Position numbers and translations under genes: made by a program. A stretch of DNA of 64,000 bases from contig NC_085049.1 of assembly GCF_963662255.1 (NCBI RefSeq), forward strand, positions 20,492,142 through 20,556,141, written 5' to 3'. Position 1 is the first letter of the stretch. Every line of letters begins with the position of its first letter. Below are positions 43,501 to 58,500 of this stretch, piece after piece. This DNA comes from Cinclus cinclus. Lineage: Eukaryota; Chordata; Aves; Passeriformes; Cinclidae. Below the pieces are notes generated by a model. The model did not search any database. It was not told the origin of the DNA and worked only from the letters and a program-made list of their open reading frames with translations.

Positions 43501-46500
43501 TTTTTCCCCCTGGATAGTCCCAGAACAGTTCTTTTACCTGTGTATGGCAAACACAAGAGCCAGGGCTGCCACTGTTTTTTCCCCTCCTGACAAACTGTCC
43601 ATTGGCATAAAGCGCTTGCCTGGAGCCACACAGTGAAAGCCAATGCCTTCCAGATAGGGCTCCTCAGGATTTTCAGGACTAAGGAATGCCTGGAAACAAA
43701 TACATTTAATTGTTAATAGTGAGATTTATCAAATTATTTAGTTGGGGAAATTTTTAGGTTTAAATACTGCCTGAGCTAGTGAGGAAACCAGCAAGCTTGC
43801 TTCACTTTTAGAGAACCTGTTCATCCATTCTGAGAGCAGCAGTATCCAGTTCCCAGAGAATATGGTGCCACGCATTTGTTATTTCCAAACATTCACCTAC
43901 TGAACAAACTTGATTTTATCATCTTGTGTGCAACTGCTTTTATTTTTTAAAAAATGTTAGCCTTCAAGACTAAATTTCCTCTCTTTTGGCCTAGAAGACA
44001 ATATATTTGCAAAACTGCTGTTTTATGGTGAGAGGTTTCCTTTACAGAACCTAGCTTTGAGCTGGACAAAGACTGCTTGTATTAAAGTCTTCTGTACTTT
44101 ATATTCTGGCTCCCAGGTACAAAATTTAAAAGCATTGTTTTGAAAAAAAAACCCCACATTTTTCCTAACCACTAAAGGCATGATAATTCCTACATGGTTT
44201 ATTTTTCTCATTAATAGAAGAGAGAAAATAATGCAGACTCTTCCCCCCCACACAAGTAAAGACAGGTAAGAGAAATTTCCCTACTTAACCCTCATTTGAA
44301 ATGTCTCCTCTCAGATTACAGACATCACGGAAGAAAACCAAATCAACACACAACATGCTGAAGGAAAACACAAAATCTTAAAACAGATAAGAGTTCAATC
44401 CTTTAAACATTCCACAGTCTATGGAATTTGACATAACCAAAGCATTTGGGAGTTCCCTCTTGACTTTTGGTATTAATAAAGAACAGTAAGAAAAGTAATT
44501 GTGAGAATTTTTCTGCATGTTTCTTAGAAATTGCAAAGATTATGTCTGCTTATGTTTTCTCAATATTTAAGAGGGGTAGAAGGTGCTTCAAGACCTTGTA
44601 CAAAACACTAGCACTGATTTATGATTTTCAGTTGTCTGTACTAATGATTACTATTTGTATAACTTGATGTGTAGACCAGTGTTATTTTAAAATGAAGTAC
44701 CCAATTACATTTCACACTTGTATTCTGGTAATTTACAAGTTTGCTAAAAGCAAAGAGTAAAACTAAGCCAAGATGAATAGTTCCCTATTTTGCTCACACC
44801 TTACCTCTGTCTAATGTCAAGCATGCTTGGGCTTATTGCCTATTCCTTCCCTGACTCCAAATTTCTGTAGACTTTATTTCTGTAATTTTTTTCTTAAGGA
44901 CTGAGACTGTCTTTGGAAACCACAAGTGCTACTTTATTCTAGGTAACCAAACATCCAGTAAGGCCTTTAAGGCAAAGCCCCTCAGTACAACACACCTGAG
45001 CACTACTGTTCCTGCAAAGCCTCTTGTAGATCTTGTCAATGGCTATGGAGGCATGCTCAAAGCACCGGGTAAACAGCTCATATCTCCTCTTTTTCACCTC
45101 TTCAAATTCCCGCTTGCATACTCTGGCCTCCTTTCTGCTGGTCTCAAAAGCTATAGCGAAAAAAACCAAAAATTACGGGAACTGAATTAAGGATTCTTTG
45201 AGCAAATACACAGAACAAATATATACTGGGTACCATGAGCAGCATCCAAGAAAATCTTTTTGCAGAAAAAGGAACATAGCAATATAGTGCGAGTTTCCTT
45301 CCAGATTTCAAATGGGGGACCCACAAACCAGCAAAGTTGTGATATAGCCAATCTGCTCTGTGCCACACTTGTCTGGAGCAAGAAACAATATTCTTCTCCT
45401 AATTCCCTCCAGGAGTCAGGCAGCCCTAAGCAGCACCAGCACTGACCTGGTACAGATCCAGAACACCTTAAGTTTCTTACATTGTTGGCATCTTCAAAAC
45501 TCTCTGAAGATACTAATTATTTTGCAGAAATGCTCATGTCTGAGTTTTGGACAACATACACAGTTCCTTCAGTTATGTAAGAAAAATTTAGGCAATTTTA
45601 ATGTTAAAGTCAGTACTTCTCAGAAATCAAGTGAAAACTTTATGATGTTATGTGAGGAATAAATATCTTCCCAATCATTCAAACTGTATTTCAAGAAACT
45701 ACTGTACACTCAAGTGTATATTAATGAATTGTTTGCATATAATTAAAAAGATAATTGAGGATAAACACTTGAGCACAAAAACAGCAGGACCAACCCCAAG
45801 AAGAGGAATTTCAATTGGGGCAGAATCACAGAAGTGACTGACATGAAGGACTCAGTGTTACCATCTACTGATTCTTGAAACTTGTCCCGAGCTATCTGTA
45901 ACTTCTCTCCTGCTCTCAGGTTTGGAGCCGCTGTCTTCATTAATGTGGCCTCTTTAGATTTGATTTCCTGCTGCATTTGGTTCACATGATCGTCTATATC
46001 TTGATCAGATTCTAGTTCCTAGAGGAAAAAAAAAAAAAACCAGAGCAATCTAATTTGCTTTTAGGCCAAGACACTTCAATACATACAGCAAGCACTCAGT
46101 TCCTGAAACAATTACCCCACTCATTAATAGCTTAAACTTGAAACACAGCTGAAAATGCCACCCAGTTCTTAGTTCTTGCAGTTAATCTACCAGGCCCTCA
46201 TTCTTCTTCCCCAAGACCTTTAAAAACAGGGAGACAACTATTTTCCCTTTATTCTCTTTTTAAAATACAACATAGGAGCAGGATTAGCGCTTCACTCCTT
46301 GATTATTAAAGAACAGGTTCTCTATTCTTTGAGGTAAGTTCTACTGATGACAGATTCATCTTTTGCTCTGTGCTTAGCCTCTGACATTTAACTATTTACA
46401 TCAAGATTAAAAAGGAAAAAATATTACTGCTGAGAAAACGTGACCTAATGGACTGTTGGACAGGGAAGGATGGAAAGTCCCAGTTTCTGCAAATACCACA

Positions 46501-49500
46501 AACAAAAGGTAAACGACCACTGACAGCCATCCTTGGGTTGTGAGTTTTTAGCTCTAACATACGAAGTTGGAACCCCAAGGCAGAAAGGAGGAATAAAAAA
46601 AGAAAAAAATCAAGGTTATATTAAGTATTTTTGGGGTTCAGGTAAGTAGAAGTTAAAGCCAGTTATATAGGAAACTGACCTATCTAAAATGCCACACATC
46701 AATGCTATGTCTTGAGTACAAAACCAGAGCACAGATACACATGCACTTCAGCTTAGCAGTGGTTTTACCAAGTGTCACTTAAAGACCAGGGTGAAGAACA
46801 AAATAAACAACTAATAAAATCAAACAGTCCATCCCAAATAATTTCTGACAGAAAACATTACCTTTAGATTGACTTCTAGGGTGCTGTAGTCTATCTGAAT
46901 TCCCTCTTCCCTTTCATAGATTCCTGATAGAGTCTGGGTGTCTTCTATTTCAGTTCCTAGCTATAAGATGAAGGACATTGCAGTTCAGAAAAACAACAGT
47001 TAACTTTGAAACTAATTAACTAATGAATTGGTAAAATGAATTCATTAAGAGACAGTGGTATCATGATACAAGTAAGCTTAATCCATGGCTCTCACCCTGG
47101 CCCAAACAGAGTGAACAGTTAAGATCTCATGAGCCTTATTAACACACTCCTGTTAAATGAAGACAACATCTGCAAAACTCAGCTTGAAGCTACGTTAAAA
47201 GCAGCAGCAATCTGTTTATTACGTATCTACAACACTGTACATACTGTAAATCTCCTGATTGCAAAGATGTACACTACCTGACACCTCAATCTCTTCCAAG
47301 GGAAGGCTGAAGTGTGTAAACTGAGGCATTTCTTCCACTCAAAAGAATAGAGGAGCTTCAGTTCTGCATAGCTTAAGTAGAGAAACTACTCCCTGTAGCC
47401 TGAATTTCAGACACTTTCCCTCAAATGAAACATGGGTGCTCTCTCATTATTGGATCCCTTTTCCACCAAGATTCTTTTCTCTGAACTAAATCTTGGTGGT
47501 CTTCTCACTGAGGTTAATTAGGAATCCCCATTGTTATTCCTTCTGCTTCCCTCCTTGGTTCCGTCCTTCCTCTCTTCCTTATTCAGAAACAGTGAGAGCT
47601 GAGTTCCTATACCCTCTGATCATTAGTACTTCTTGTTCTTTCCCTTCACAGACTGCCCACCCCACCTCAGTGCCTGCTGCCCAGTTCTCACCTATCCTCC
47701 AGCAAAAATACTTTTATAAGAATGGGTTCAACAAGACTCCTTCCAAATTCACATACTTGTTACAAGTTCTTCAAAACCCACAGCTCATTTCTTTTGTAAA
47801 AATGCAGAAAATTTATTTCTCCTCACAAAAGTATGTTGGAAAAAGAGGGAAGATGGAGACAAATAATAAGGGGCACTCATCAGATAGAAGCAATGTTTGC
47901 ATTTCAGCCTATCCCTGATTTTTGTGAATACCTACATCTACTGAACACAAAAGGATAATTCTATATACACCATTTATATTATGGATGACAGACCAAATAT
48001 GATGTCAACCATTGCACATGCAGTATTTATTTACTTTTCAGAACTGACTCCTGTGTATCCTCTTCCTTATCTTCATACCCATTTTCCTATACCATAAGAT
48101 TTTATATATTTCACAAGAGTATGTTTCAAGCACAAGCAAAAACACTTGAAAACAATATTTCTGTCTACAAAAATAAAAATAAATCCTTCTTTTGAATGAA
48201 AGATCTGATCACACTAATGTATTTTGAGTACTGGTTTGAACATTACTGTGCAAGAGAAACAGTTTTGTAAGGAAAGAAAAAGGATCTTTGAATTCATGAA
48301 TAAGTGTTCCTCTATGATATCTAGCTTCTGCAAACACTTTAAGTACCTCTACTTCACTGATGTCATCCAGTGATCCAAACAGTAACTGGATTTTCAGGTC
48401 CTGCACCTTGCATTCAAGCAGCAGATTATGTCTCCTTAATCTCTTCTCTTCCAGAGAGGTTTCTAGAGCTGCAGCTTCCCTCTGCAACTTTGTGACTTCT
48501 CTACGTGCACAAAACGCGTAAGACAAAGAGTGGAAACATCACTGCTAATAACATCCACAGAAACACAACATGATAAATGCAGCACAGAAAACAGATTGCA
48601 AGCACCAAGAGGGCCACTTCCTCTGCAATAACCCCCATCAAACATAAGGGAAAATGCAACTGTACTTCTGCCATCCCTTCCATTCTCCCGAATTACTCCA
48701 GAGGGAGCCTCAGTCTCAGTACACTGCCAAGTTCACTTCAAAGCAGGTTCAAATACCCATCTTTCCTAATTACAGCCACCTCTGTTCCATTCAACTCTAG
48801 TCAACGTGTATGGAGACTTCATCTTTTAATATGTAATCAAGTATATTTATCATTACTCTCCTTGAAACAGCCTGATTCTTTGCAACCAGTTTCTCGGATA
48901 GCATAAAATTACCATCAGCATCAACTGTCCACAAAGGAGATGATTTAATGTAACAGTACAACAAAATTATGACCTAAAGTTAGTATTAGTTTAAAGTATC
49001 CATCACATTAAAAGTCTGGAAAAATAACAATGAAATCAGAAAACAGAATTGTTCCCATTACTCAGACCCACTGCACAGCTCAGACTAAACAGTGAAACTA
49101 TGAGGGAACTTCACACGCCCCCAGTCAAGGTGCAAGCTACTATATACTCTCCAAAAGAGATGAGAGCTGTGGTCAGAGATCACAGTGAGACCTGTGACTA
49201 GGTAGATAAAATATTTCTATATGGTTTATGGCATGGATCTCTTGAAATACTCTCCTTCACATTGAATTAGAAACACTGTCAAACTAAGGCACACTAGATG
49301 CAAATCACTATGTCTCTAATAAATCTTCCAAAAGAAAATAAGAGAAATCCAAACATGTGATCAGTAAAACCCTTCTAAATATTATCCCTTTAACCATCTC
49401 CCTAGAGTAGAAGTAGGAATTACCTATTAAGAGTTAACATCGTCTTTCTGAACTCTTCAACTTCATTTTGGCTTTTTGTAAGCTCAGACTTATGAGCACT

Positions 49501-52500
49501 TAATCTATCCTTAAGGTGTTGCTGCTCCTCCAAAAGTTCATTCACTTTTTTTAGAAGCCTTTCCTCATCCTGCATAGAAACATTTACATTTTTAACCTCC
49601 CACCAAGAATCTAGATCTGGAACCTCTACTATACAGGAAAGAGTTAAAGTTTAACCTGCTACATTCAAATATGTTACAGCACAAGATCTGAAAGGCACTG
49701 GGAAGGGAGGGTTTCCCCTACTTTGTGGCACTTTAATACATTTCACTTCTCGGTTTTTGTTCAAAGCACCGATTTTTCTCCTTCCATTTTCTGTGAACCA
49801 GCACAAGCTTGTTTCTTTCACAAGCACCATCAGCACAATACAGGATAAAGAACATTGTGAAGGAAGAACCCATACATATTTCTTCAACTAAAAATCTAAC
49901 TTGGTTTCATAGCATCACTTTAAATGTATTAGTAGCTGTAAAGTAGCTTAAAGATGTAAGGCACCAGAGTTGCTTGCTCTTACTCGTAAGAATCATCTGC
50001 TGAATCTGAGCCACATGCTGCTGGTTTTAGCTATGGTTGTATGTTGCCTTTTCGTATCAACAGAACAAAATATAAATTAAAATTGTACAGATAGGAATCC
50101 AAAAACTTAATTCTTACTAAGCTTATTTTTAGTAATAAATAGGCATCCAAATACAGCAGTTTATTCCAAGGTTAAGATGCAATATGTATCTGCATTTTTC
50201 TGAACAATTACGAAGTCAACACTGAATTGAACCCTTGAAAAATTAATCCACAGCATCAACTACATTAATTAAAAACTGGAACTGAGAGGAAAGAATGCAC
50301 TGAATTACAGAGACACTGAAATAGATTTTATTATTACCCTCTGCAGCTTGATAATTTCACCTTCATCTTTATGAACTGTCTCCCTCAACTTGCTGAGTGA
50401 GTTTGTAAACTTTTGTAGATGATCACGATTATACTCCAGCTGAATGTTCAGTCGTGTCCTCTGATTTTCAAACTCCAGTCTAGTCAAAACACAGGATTTA
50501 AAACCAGTTCTTACAAAGCAGGCTATTAACTGTTATTGCACTCCATGTGAACATAAAAATTTGCATTACATTGATTCTACTACACCACATCCTGCAGAAA
50601 TATGGGAAATCACAAAAATATAGCAATACTGGTTAAACAAATACAATATAGAATACAGCCACATTAATATGCAACGTGACACCTGAACTTTAACCATCAG
50701 TTCATTTTAACATTCTCCTTCTAAAATACAAATCTGTGGTGAAGCCACATGTGACTGAGAGAAACACTAGCCGAGGTTGCCTGTGAAAAACTCAAAAATC
50801 TGTTTTCCTTAAGAGTATGTTCTTATACCAAACACCTGCATCTTACACCCAGTTCCTAAGATTTTTTCACATATGAGTGACCCTTCATGCTATTCTCAAT
50901 CTGGGATAGCGCCATTTTTCAGTGTGGGGATATAAGAAAGCTATTCTTTATTTTTTTACAGTTGTGCTACCAAAATAAAAATAGTAAATGTTGCCTTTCA
51001 AGTTTGTTGCAAGTTGTCACTGACTCTGTCTTACAAAACCAAACCACAGCAGTGGTCTAACTAATCTTGTCTTACTGATCTATAGCCTAATTAATAGCAG
51101 TGGCCTAACTAATCTTTACAGTGACAAGAACCTTCTACGTTTTCCTAGAATTTTGTGTTATTGCCTGTGATGGAGTTTCTCAAGTACCAGTGTGCACAAT
51201 CTAATATCAGCTACTGGTTTACACTTTAGTGACCTATATCACCTTCTCTTATCAATCTCTTCTTGTTGTCTCACATGTTCTTGTTCATACACACGAATAT
51301 TTTCTATACCAATTTCTTCACAGAATTCTTGGAAAACAGTATCTTCAACCTTTGAAAACAGAGAAATGAAACAAAAAAATGATTATAGTATTTTGAAACT
51401 CACAGATGTAAAATATATAATCACTTAATGCTTCAGACTAGATTTTAAGGTACTTCAAGAAAACAGTTAACAACTACAGAGAAGTAATTTGTACTTGAAA
51501 TTTTCAAGTAACACTTTCAGTCCAAATGCCAGACATAAGGCATATGTGTCTGTGATTTACGAAGTGTTACTCTAATGTAAGCTCTTCTTCACAGCACCTG
51601 GTCATTCCAAAGACAAAAGTCATCACAGTGTAACCAGCCTCCCTGGTTTTACCTGTTGTTCCCAGATAGCTGAAGAAGAGAAAGCTGGACAGGACACTAA
51701 TCAGATACATCAGATTTCTTGGGGTTGTAGTTCAGTTTTTTAATTTAAATCCTTTCAAGAGATCCATAAACATAAACTACTGTGCCCTGTTTATAGAAAA
51801 GTCATAGCAAAAACTCTGCCCTGGAATATCTCACTTCCTAATCATAGAGTAGATAGAAACAAAAGCATCAGTCAAAACCAATTCTAAAAGTTTAAAGAAA
51901 AATTTAAGCAGGCAAATACTAGGTACAGCATATATGGCTGGACCGAAGGAAGAAAAAGCAACAGTCCATTCCTATAATTCCGATTTAAAAGGAAACTCCA
52001 TGGACTGAAAAATATTTTAAGAGAACTCTACAGGTCAAAGCCTGGTATTGTTAATACTGTTTTAGTATTCAGGCTTTTTTAGACAGGTAGCAAATACTGC
52101 ATCAGACCAAGCTGTACTATCCAAGTTACACTACTCTTGGTTCCAAACTATAGCCTTTATGTTTTTGTATTTTCAGAACAAGCAAAATAAAAAAGTTCCT
52201 GTATCTGGAATTCTTACACAGTTAACCATCAACAACTTTTCTCAGTGTTTGCAGATGACAGACATCTGTACTCCCTCATGCCTGCACCCCAAGCAAGACA
52301 GAGAACAAGCAGCAATTTTGGCTTGTTCTTACATGTAGAATTCTAGTCATGGATTAATCCCAGACTGAATGATGAGAATTGGGTCAGAAGCCAGGAACTA
52401 AATTACAGATGTACAATACAGCCCGAGTTAACTGCAGACAGTGGTGAGCAATCTCTCCTTCAACAATATACATTTACACCAGCATTTAAGTCCTAGACTG

Positions 52501-55500
52501 TGAATTTTCCAGACAAAATTGCAGTACCATTTTACCACAACTTACACCAGATTTTTTTCACAAGAATAGGAACAAAGGCAGCTTCAAGACACAGGTAGAG
52601 ATGAGCTGCCTATTTCCCCAAGGGGTCAGTTACTGCCTAATCTAGCAGAACACAGCAGGAAACCCCTCTTGGTATCACATTAGGCTTTACTAACATTCCC
52701 TTCACTGAATGCCTTTAGTCTCTTCTGCACAATGCAGCTCTGAAATCTGTCCACTGTCTGTATGAACTGTTCTGGGGATCACTGGAAGATTAGTAAATGG
52801 CAGAGAAACTGAGGGATGAGATGGCAGAAGTGTCTACACAAAAAACAGCTGAGAAACCTAAGTGGTGGATAACATATCGGAGAACTTTTCCTGCTGCTGG
52901 TAAGAAGCAGACAGAAGCAGACTCTAAAGACAAAAGCTGTTTAGTACCGTTAACAGACAATGAATTTGGACAGGTGGGGATAGAACAACATCTCCATGTT
53001 CTACATCACCTACACCTCAAAACAGGATGAGCAAAGAACACTCAGTTATATCACTGGCCAGCTTCATCTTCCACGAAGTGGACTTGAATACAGGTATACA
53101 ATGGTCTTAAAAAAAAAAAAAAAACAAAAAAAAAACAAAACAAAAACAACCAACGAAATACCAAAACAAGCCCCAAAAATCACAACATGCAAAAGAACCT
53201 TCCTCTCACCCAGCAAAGAAAAAACCAAACAACAAAATCACAAAGAGTACCTCTACAGAAACAAACAAGCCCCCCAAAAAAGTGAAACAGGAATTTGCTG
53301 ACAATCATCACACACACCTCAGCCATTCTCCCAGGGTAATCAAAGCACAGAGAAAAATCAAGAACAAACACCAGCTACTTCCCAAGAGAAAGGCACCTTC
53401 AGACTATGCTATTTTTCATCTACTTTCCAAGCAGACAGGCCATACCCCAGACATGCCACCTGTTCAGAACAAGGCCCTCTCACAGTGCTGAGGACTGATT
53501 TCAGCTCTAGAAAGCCATATAAATTAAGCAAAGCTTCATCTGTTTGATACATGGATGGATTTGGTTAGTTAGATTTGTGTTTAGCACTTGACAGTCACAC
53601 AGCTTTGACTCCAAGGAAACTGATTTGCAAAGCTATGACTCATACACACTAACATTCTCTGTTCACAGCTACCTTGGTAAGAAAGGTAGAGGATGTGGAG
53701 AGATAATGTAGATGGAGAAATGGAGAAATAATGTACAAGCCTTGTTAACAAAGCAGTTTTCAAAGTTAAAAGTTGTCCAGGTCTAAACATCAGGAAAACT
53801 AAGTTTCTGTAGCCTAACAGAATGAGCTCTCAAAGCTCTGACAAAAGCCATTACCTCGTTAATTTTTTTCTGAAATGCTTCTATTTTTTCTTTTCTTTGT
53901 ACTATTCCTTCGTTCAGCATACCATGCTGAGCCTCAATATTTACCAGTTCACTTTCCAGTTTTGATTTTTCCTAGACAGAGAGGAAAAAGATGGTAATTT
54001 TTCTTAATAGGATGATCAACTTTCTAGAAACTGAGACAGCTCTGTTCCAGGTTAACTGTTTTTTTGATTAAAAGTATTAAATATTTTCTTCTCAAATGGC
54101 ACTTAGCCACTGTTATTGCCAATCTGCATGTAACAATTACAGGTTTTAACAAGTGGAAAAGCAAACTAAAAAAAGCACATAAATTGCACTTTCAGAAGTC
54201 TGTAAGTTAAAGTTACTAAATAATAACCCAAGCTTACCAGAAAACCAAGTTTTAAAAACACAAGAGAAAAAGCCTCATGTAAAGTACTCTGCAGTCTTGC
54301 TTTTTATATTTTATCAATTCCTTAACTGTAACTGCTGTATGTAAAATTTCAACTTCATTTTAAAGACTATGTAAGGAAGTAGCATTACTCGATTAGTAAT
54401 TGCTAAAACAATAAAATTATTAAACATGAAAATTAGAAAGAATTAATACTATACCATGAAGAGATTAGCAAGATGTTTCTTTTTAATAAGATCTAATTCA
54501 CTCTGTGAATATTTAAGTCGTGTCTGAGTTCCTTGGCACTGAGCACGCAATTGCTTCAAGTCAGCCTCCTTCCGTCTGATCTTCATTAAGTCCTAGAAAA
54601 ATATTATGGTGGGAGAAAAAGCTTTTTACACAGAAGGTGAACTATTTGAAGATTATTCTTTTTCAGATTTTAAAGCTAGCCTCACTGATATAGGGCTTCA
54701 TTCAAGGTAAAGGCTGACAACACATGTCATTTTCAATATTAATACTGTAACAGATTTATCTCTCCCAAGAAAGTAGCTGCTCACAGATTACAACTCCATC
54801 CCTCTTAAAAAAAACAATACTAAATGTATGACAAATCATTTTACACTATCAGATTTTGGTTCATGCTAACATTCACATGTCGACACAATCATATTGTCAT
54901 TTTCACTACAAGTCTTAACTTTTTCCTGAGGGGAGCTTGGACCAACAGTGTTATCCTGAATTTATGCCTGCAAACTGAGAACCACAGCTCAGAATTGAGA
55001 TGCAGAGTTCATTATTAACTAGAAGAGGATGAACAGCTTTTATGTCCTGTCTACATCTTCTAGAAGCTTTTCAAATTACATTTTTAGAAAATCACCTTCC
55101 CAGAACCAAGTTAGACAGAGCATGACTTCTGCAGTTAAGTGCTTTTAAGAGACCTACCTTTAACTCATTAATCAAGCTATCTCTTCTTTCTTTCATTTTG
55201 GTAATTTCTTTCTCATCCCAACATCTAGCCTTAAATCTTAAATCACTTGATCCTCCAGAAATCACTCCAGATTTCAAAAATAAAGTTCCATCAAGAGCCA
55301 CTGTCTGGAAGAAAATAAGTTATATCCAAATACATCTGAAAAGACCCAGCCAAAATGCCCCATGCACTAGCATCCAAGATATGGTAGTTAAACAAGTAAC
55401 GATCACATCTGAGTTGGACTCAAATTTTTCTTTTCTCTTCCAAACCTGCTAACATGAAACAGCTGAAGTAAAAGAGAAATTCTGTTGAATTTCAAGTAAA

Positions 55501-58500
55501 AATGACTTCACACTCACCTTCAACTTAAAGCCGTCTTAATTTTCTAAAATTTTGATTAAGTGAATAAAATACTGTCTGCAGCAACAGAGACAGGAGTAAG
55601 AAGAAAGAACTGTAAGAAGTGACAGAGAAGCTTCCAGTCCTGAACATAATCTGTATCTACAACCAAGAGATTCTGACAGGTATTTGAATGAATTTTGAAA
55701 GCATTTCTTCAAAGAAAATCTTGCAAGATGACATCTATATTTTTAAATCACACAGTTTTAGAAGCCAGATTATCCATCCCTCCTACTCCTCATCACAAGG
55801 ACCATACCAAGAACCATATTTGGACACTAACTATCTTTTCATTTGCCTTTTCCCAGGACACTGGCTTAACTCACTATCAGAGGGAAAACACAGCCATCTG
55901 AAGTATTTAGTGATTTGTTTCTGTAGGATTAGACAGCATAGTACCAACTCTGCGTTTATCTGCAATACTCCAGCATGCTTAGAGAAGAATTATTTGATAG
56001 CATCAAACACAACTGTTGCAATGAAAAATGGATGCAACAAACTTTAGCTTCTTACTTTCAACCTCACTGGTCCATCAAATGCAATGTGTTTTGCTTCCTT
56101 AACTGTTTCACAGATCAAGGCATTCCCACTCACAAACTGAATCACTTTTTTCAATGGAGCAAAGTGCGTTTGTACAACATCCACCATCATTTTAGCTCCT
56201 CTTATCTCCCTTAGCTTCTCGTTAATTGGTTTAACCTGTAAAGCAAACAAGCAGTGTTTAGAATCCATGTTGTTACAGCAAAACATGTCCAAATCTGAGT
56301 AGTCTGGGGACAGGATGTACAGATCAATGCAATAGGGAGCTCAAATCGCTGCAGGACTAGAAACAGATCTGGGGTTTATGTTCTCTGTACATCACTGTCC
56401 TTCAACCTGTGTAACCTATTGCATTACTATTTATGATACAGTATGATACTATTGTATAACCTGTGCATCCCATCAAAGGGCACCACAGCATGGAGAATAA
56501 ACAAGAGAGGTCAAGCTGTGTGTGTGGTCGCAGGGCTACCACCTTGCCCAGAGAAGCTGTGGCTTCCCCATCCCTGCAAGTGTTCAACGCCAGGGGGTTG
56601 GAACAACCTGGTCTAGAAGAAGGTATCCCTGCCCATGGCAGGGGTAGAATTGGATGAGCTTTAAGATCCATTCTAAACCAAACTAGTCTGTGATTCTATG
56701 ATTTTTGGGGTCAAGGAGACATGGTCAGATAGCTCCTATAGCTGAAGCAGTGCCATGGAGGGATACAGGCTTTTCTGGAAGGACAGGTGGGGTGGAGACA
56801 AGGAGGTAAAGTTGCCCTTTATGTGAGAGAGCAGCTGGAATGCATGGAGGTTTTCCTGGGGAAAGAAAATGAGCCATTTGGGAGCTCATATGTAAGGACA
56901 GAGGGGCCTGTTAAAGGTGACATTGCAATGGGTGTCTGCTACAGGCAGCCTGATCAGGAAGGACAAATAGATGAGGCTTCCAACAGACAGCTAAAAGAAA
57001 AACAAAAAAGGGCATAAGCAGTCCATGTTGTTCCTGAGAAGCACTGATGACCAATTCCTCACCTAAGGGACAGAGATGCCAGAAGTTGGAACCATGAGGT
57101 GTGCTAGACTTCATACTCAAAAGGGATAGGCTTGTAGGGGATGGGAAAGTCAAAAGCAGCCCTGGCTGCAGTAAGCATGACACAGTAGAAGACTTCAGCA
57201 TCCTGAGAGTAGGCACCAAAGCAAAAGGCAAGCTCACAGCCCTGGACTTTGGGTTCCTCTTCATGGAACAAGACCCCCAAATGAAGACAGGCCAAGAATC
57301 CTGTTCAGTGTTCAAGGATCAGCTCCTCCAGTCTTAAGAGTATTAACATACCAACGAGAAAGAAGTCAGGCAAAAATGCCACGAGGATAAACAGTGAGCT
57401 CCTGGCAAACTCAGATGCAAAAATGAAACCAACAATAGGTGAAAGCAGGAACAGATAGTCTCAGAAGAATCCACAAGCACTGTCCAAGCATGCAAGTACA
57501 AGGTTAAAAAAACAAAACTCAGCTGAAACCAAATCTGACAAGGGATGTTGAAGAAATGGCATCTGTAAATACACTTTTGGCACTATAAATACACAGTGAT
57601 AAAAGCAAAACTAAGGAAGATGTGAGCTTGCTACTGAATGAGGCAGGGACCTTGGTGACACAGCATATAGAACAGATTAAGGTACTGAATTCTTTTCACC
57701 TCAGTCTTTACATGCAAGACTAGCCTCTGGGAACCCAGGCAGGAGCCCAAGGGGGAGTCTAGAACAAGGAATACGTATTCTTGGAAGGAGAGGATCAGGT
57801 CAGGCAAACTTAAGCAAACTGGATGCATGTAAATGTGCAGGCCCTGGTGTGATGAACAAGCAGAGATGAAGGATGTCATTACAAGGTCACTTTCAATGCA
57901 TCCTTCAATGACCACAGCAACTGAAAGGGGTGCCTAAGGATTAGAGGAAAACAAATGTCACTCCTGTGCTCAAGAAAGGGCAAGAAGAAAGACCCAAGGA
58001 ACCAGAGGATGCTCTACCTCATGTTTACTGCGGGAAAGGCGACGGAGCAACTTATCCTACAAATCAGTTCCAGGCACATGAACACAAAATCTTGAAGAAG
58101 TAGTCAGCATGGATTCACCAAGTCAGTCATTCATGATCAACAGCCTGACACAACAGAAATGACTGGCCTGGCAGACCAAGGAAGAACAGTGAATATTACC
58201 TACCTACACTTCAGAGAGGCTTTTAACACTGCCTCCCCTAAGATCATCATGGAGAAGCTGATGAAACAGGGTCTGGATGAACAGTGAGGTGCACTGAACA
58301 CTGTCAGAACAGACAAGCCCACAGGATGGTGAATGGTAGCACAATTGGAGGCCAGTAGGTAGCCATGCCAATACTGGGACTGATCCTATTTAACACCTTC
58401 ATTAATTATCTGGATGATGGGGAAGAATGTACCCTCAGCATCTGCTGATCACAAAAAACTGGGTGGAATGGCTGATATGCCAGATGGTCATGCTGCCATC

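Noticed and set aside
52996..53301. 101-codon plus-strand frame rich in Lys and Thr
   Set aside because: It passes through the A/C-only tract inside an SMC1B intron and has no coding character outside it.
56787..57337. Plus-strand frames of 76-78 codons
   Set aside because: They are fragments of a dead CR1 ORF2, not host genes.
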